Shown: piece after piece, positions 39,447-40,253 of the stretch
How the letters are laid out: each line of letters opens with the position of its first letter
Position numbering within the stretch: position 1 is the stretch's first letter
NCBI GenBank assembly: GCA_016124255.1
Contig: WGOB01000046.1
Coordinates: forward strand, 1-40,253
DNA from: Alphaproteobacteria bacterium
GTDB taxonomy: Bacteria > Pseudomonadota > Alphaproteobacteria > Caulobacterales > Aquidulcibacteraceae
DNA: 40,253 bases
Direction: 5' to 3'
Translations under genes and position numbers: made by a program
The notes under the pieces: model-generated
Database searches by the model: none
What the model was told of the DNA's origin: nothing
What the model saw: the letters and a program-made list of their open reading frames with translations, nothing else

Positions 39447-40052
39447 TCAGCGGCGGCGGTAGTTGTTGTCCGCGACTTCGTAGCGGATCCGCGCCGAGAG
39501 CGCGTCGAAGCGGCGATCCAGCTCGCGACGCTCGCCGAGCGAGAGGCCGCCGCCGGTGCGGCGATAACGGGCCTCAAGCTGCGCGATGTCGCGGAACTCC
39601 GCGCGCAAGCGATACGCTTCGCCGCGCGTCAGGGCGCCGTTGCGCACGCCGCGATCGATGCGCGCATCGAGATTCGCCTGGCGCTGATTAATGGACTGCC
39701 AGGCGCCGCCGCGGTTCTGCGCATCGTGACGTTCGAAGCGGATGCGCGCCGACAAGACGTCGAAGCGGCGATCGAGATCGCGGCGCTCCGCGAGCGACAG
39801 TCCGCCGCCGGTCCGGCGATACTGCGCTTCCAGGCGCGCCAGATCCCGGAATTCTGTGCGCAGGATTGCGGCTTCGCGGCGCGTCAGCGTTCCGCTGCGG
39901 ACGCCCTGGTCGATGCGACGATCGAGGTTGTCCTGGCGCTGGTCAATGCTTTGCCAGACGCCGTAATTGGGCGCGCCCCAGGTTTGCGCGTTCGCCGGCG
40001 CTGCGAGCGCCAGCACCGAGCCGAGGGCCGCTGCAGCCAAGAGAACTCTCAT
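39447..40052 (-). CDS. Exported protein of two tandem 76-residue repeats
   Basis: The start at 40052 has AAGGAT six bases upstream; the 201-residue product has a signal peptide (1-22, ending NAQ). Two copies of a helical unit follow: residues 33-108 and 118-193, starting WQSIDQRQDNLDRRIDQGVR and WQSINQRQANLDARIDRGVR and ending with SARIRFE/SARIRYE. Each contains LTRxEAxxLRxEFRD and YRRTGGGLSL, rich in Arg and acids. The repeat period is 85 residues (255 bp). I do not recognise a function; similar periplasmic proteins of one to three units occur in alphaproteobacteria. It is a single gene with no operon partner. Confidence 0.78.
   Translation of the reverse strand: MRVLLAAAALGSVLALAAPANAQTWGAPNYGVWQSIDQRQDNLDRRIDQGVRSGTLTRREAAILRTEFRDLARLEAQYRRTGGGLSLAERRDLDRRFDVLSARIRFERHDAQNRGGAWQSINQRQANLDARIDRGVRNGALTRGEAYRLRAEFRDIAQLEARYRRTGGGLSLGERRELDRRFDALSARIRYEVADNNYRRR
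39474..39956 (-). repeat. Tandem intragenic repeat, 255-bp period
   Basis: Two units at 39729-39956 and 39474-39701 encode the two helical repeats of the exported protein. They match closely at protein level and recognisably in DNA, showing an internal duplication. Confidence 0.8.
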
Positions 40053-40204
40053 CACACCATCCTTCCATGTTTCGCACGGATCCCGTGCGCTCAGTGCACG
40101 GATCATTGCGACCGGGCGCTGAACGGGGGATGAGTTCGAAACGAAGGCTTCGCTTAAACCGTTCCGCTGCGATCGCATCTTCGTGAACGGCGTTCAGCTG
40201 CGAT

Positions 40205-40252
40205 TCAGGTTCCGGCGTCGCCGTTGTCGTCGCTCGCCGAGCCCACCACGAC
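40205..40252 (-). CDS. Possible C-terminal end of a gene off the right edge
   Basis: Reading in from the right edge, one frame gives VVVGSASDDNGDAGT then TGA at 40205-40207. The acidic, small-residue tail is like a protein C-terminus, but 15 codons are too few to be sure; another frame on this strand is also open for a similar length. Confidence 0.3.
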   Translation of the reverse strand, partial: VVVGSASDDNGDAGT

Positions 40253-40253
40253 G

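Overview
The window is chromosomal DNA of high GC content, most probably from an alphaproteobacterium of the Caulobacterales/Hyphomonadaceae type. This is an inference from three things: the mreB-mreC-mreD-mrdA-rodA order, the strong high-GC codon bias that opens long antisense frames, and the load of aerobic catabolic and secreted lipoprotein genes. I see no tRNA, rRNA, CRISPR array, insertion sequence, phage gene or integrase. Base use looks even throughout, so this reads as ordinary chromosome, not an island.

Layout. 1-2647 (minus): an overlapping operon of a DUF4956-like membrane protein, a beta-propeller lipoprotein and a secreted calcineurin-like phosphatase that runs off the left edge. 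2746-6283: an alpha/beta hydrolase divergent from a Baeyer-Villiger monooxygenase naturally fused to a hormone-sensitive-lipase-type esterase. 6291-10739: a DUF445 membrane protein, then a coupled set of an MscS-like channel, a soluble MgtE-N/CBS protein and a full MgtE magnesium transporter. 10800-15057: katG with an OxyR-like palindrome upstream, a crotonase and a divergent acyl-CoA dehydrogenase. 15054-18219: a C39-like peptidase with a small membrane partner (PA2778/PA2779-like), a Blc lipocalin, a TTG-started Tat-type serine-hydrolase-like protein lacking its catalytic lysine, and a small membrane protein. 18220-18838 has no convincing gene. 18839-22654: a TIR-like membrane protein, an MFS exporter with a Nudix hydrolase, and a penicillin-binding-like lipoprotein. 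22685-25319: an operon of two unrecognised proteins around an APH-type phosphotransferase. 25424-29819: hotdog thioesterase, DUF423 protein, epoxide hydrolase, class III cyclase, cupin, limonene-epoxide-hydrolase-like protein and glutathione transferase. 29829-30434: a lipoprotein joining an MliC-like and a LysM-like region. 30513-37379 (minus): the rod-shape operon mreB-mreC-mreD-mrdA-rodA followed by prolyl aminopeptidase. 37743-40253: a membrane-anchored trypsin-like protease, a secreted tandem-repeat protein and a possible gene end at the right edge.

How the genes fit together. The rod operon is a complete elongasome core. The BVMO-esterase fusion, the two alpha/beta hydrolases, the limonene-epoxide-hydrolase-like enzyme with all five expected active-site residues, the epoxide hydrolase, GST, acyl-CoA dehydrogenase and crotonase suggest a scattered capacity for cyclic ketone, epoxide or terpenoid breakdown. 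The most unusual items are the BVMO-esterase fusion with a Tyr in place of the fingerprint His, the phosphatase with Glu in place of the metal-binding His, the MliC/LysM lipoprotein, the degenerate Tat serine-hydrolase-like protein, and the MscS/MgtE-regulator/MgtE unit. I found no clear candidate for a wholly new multi-gene system.
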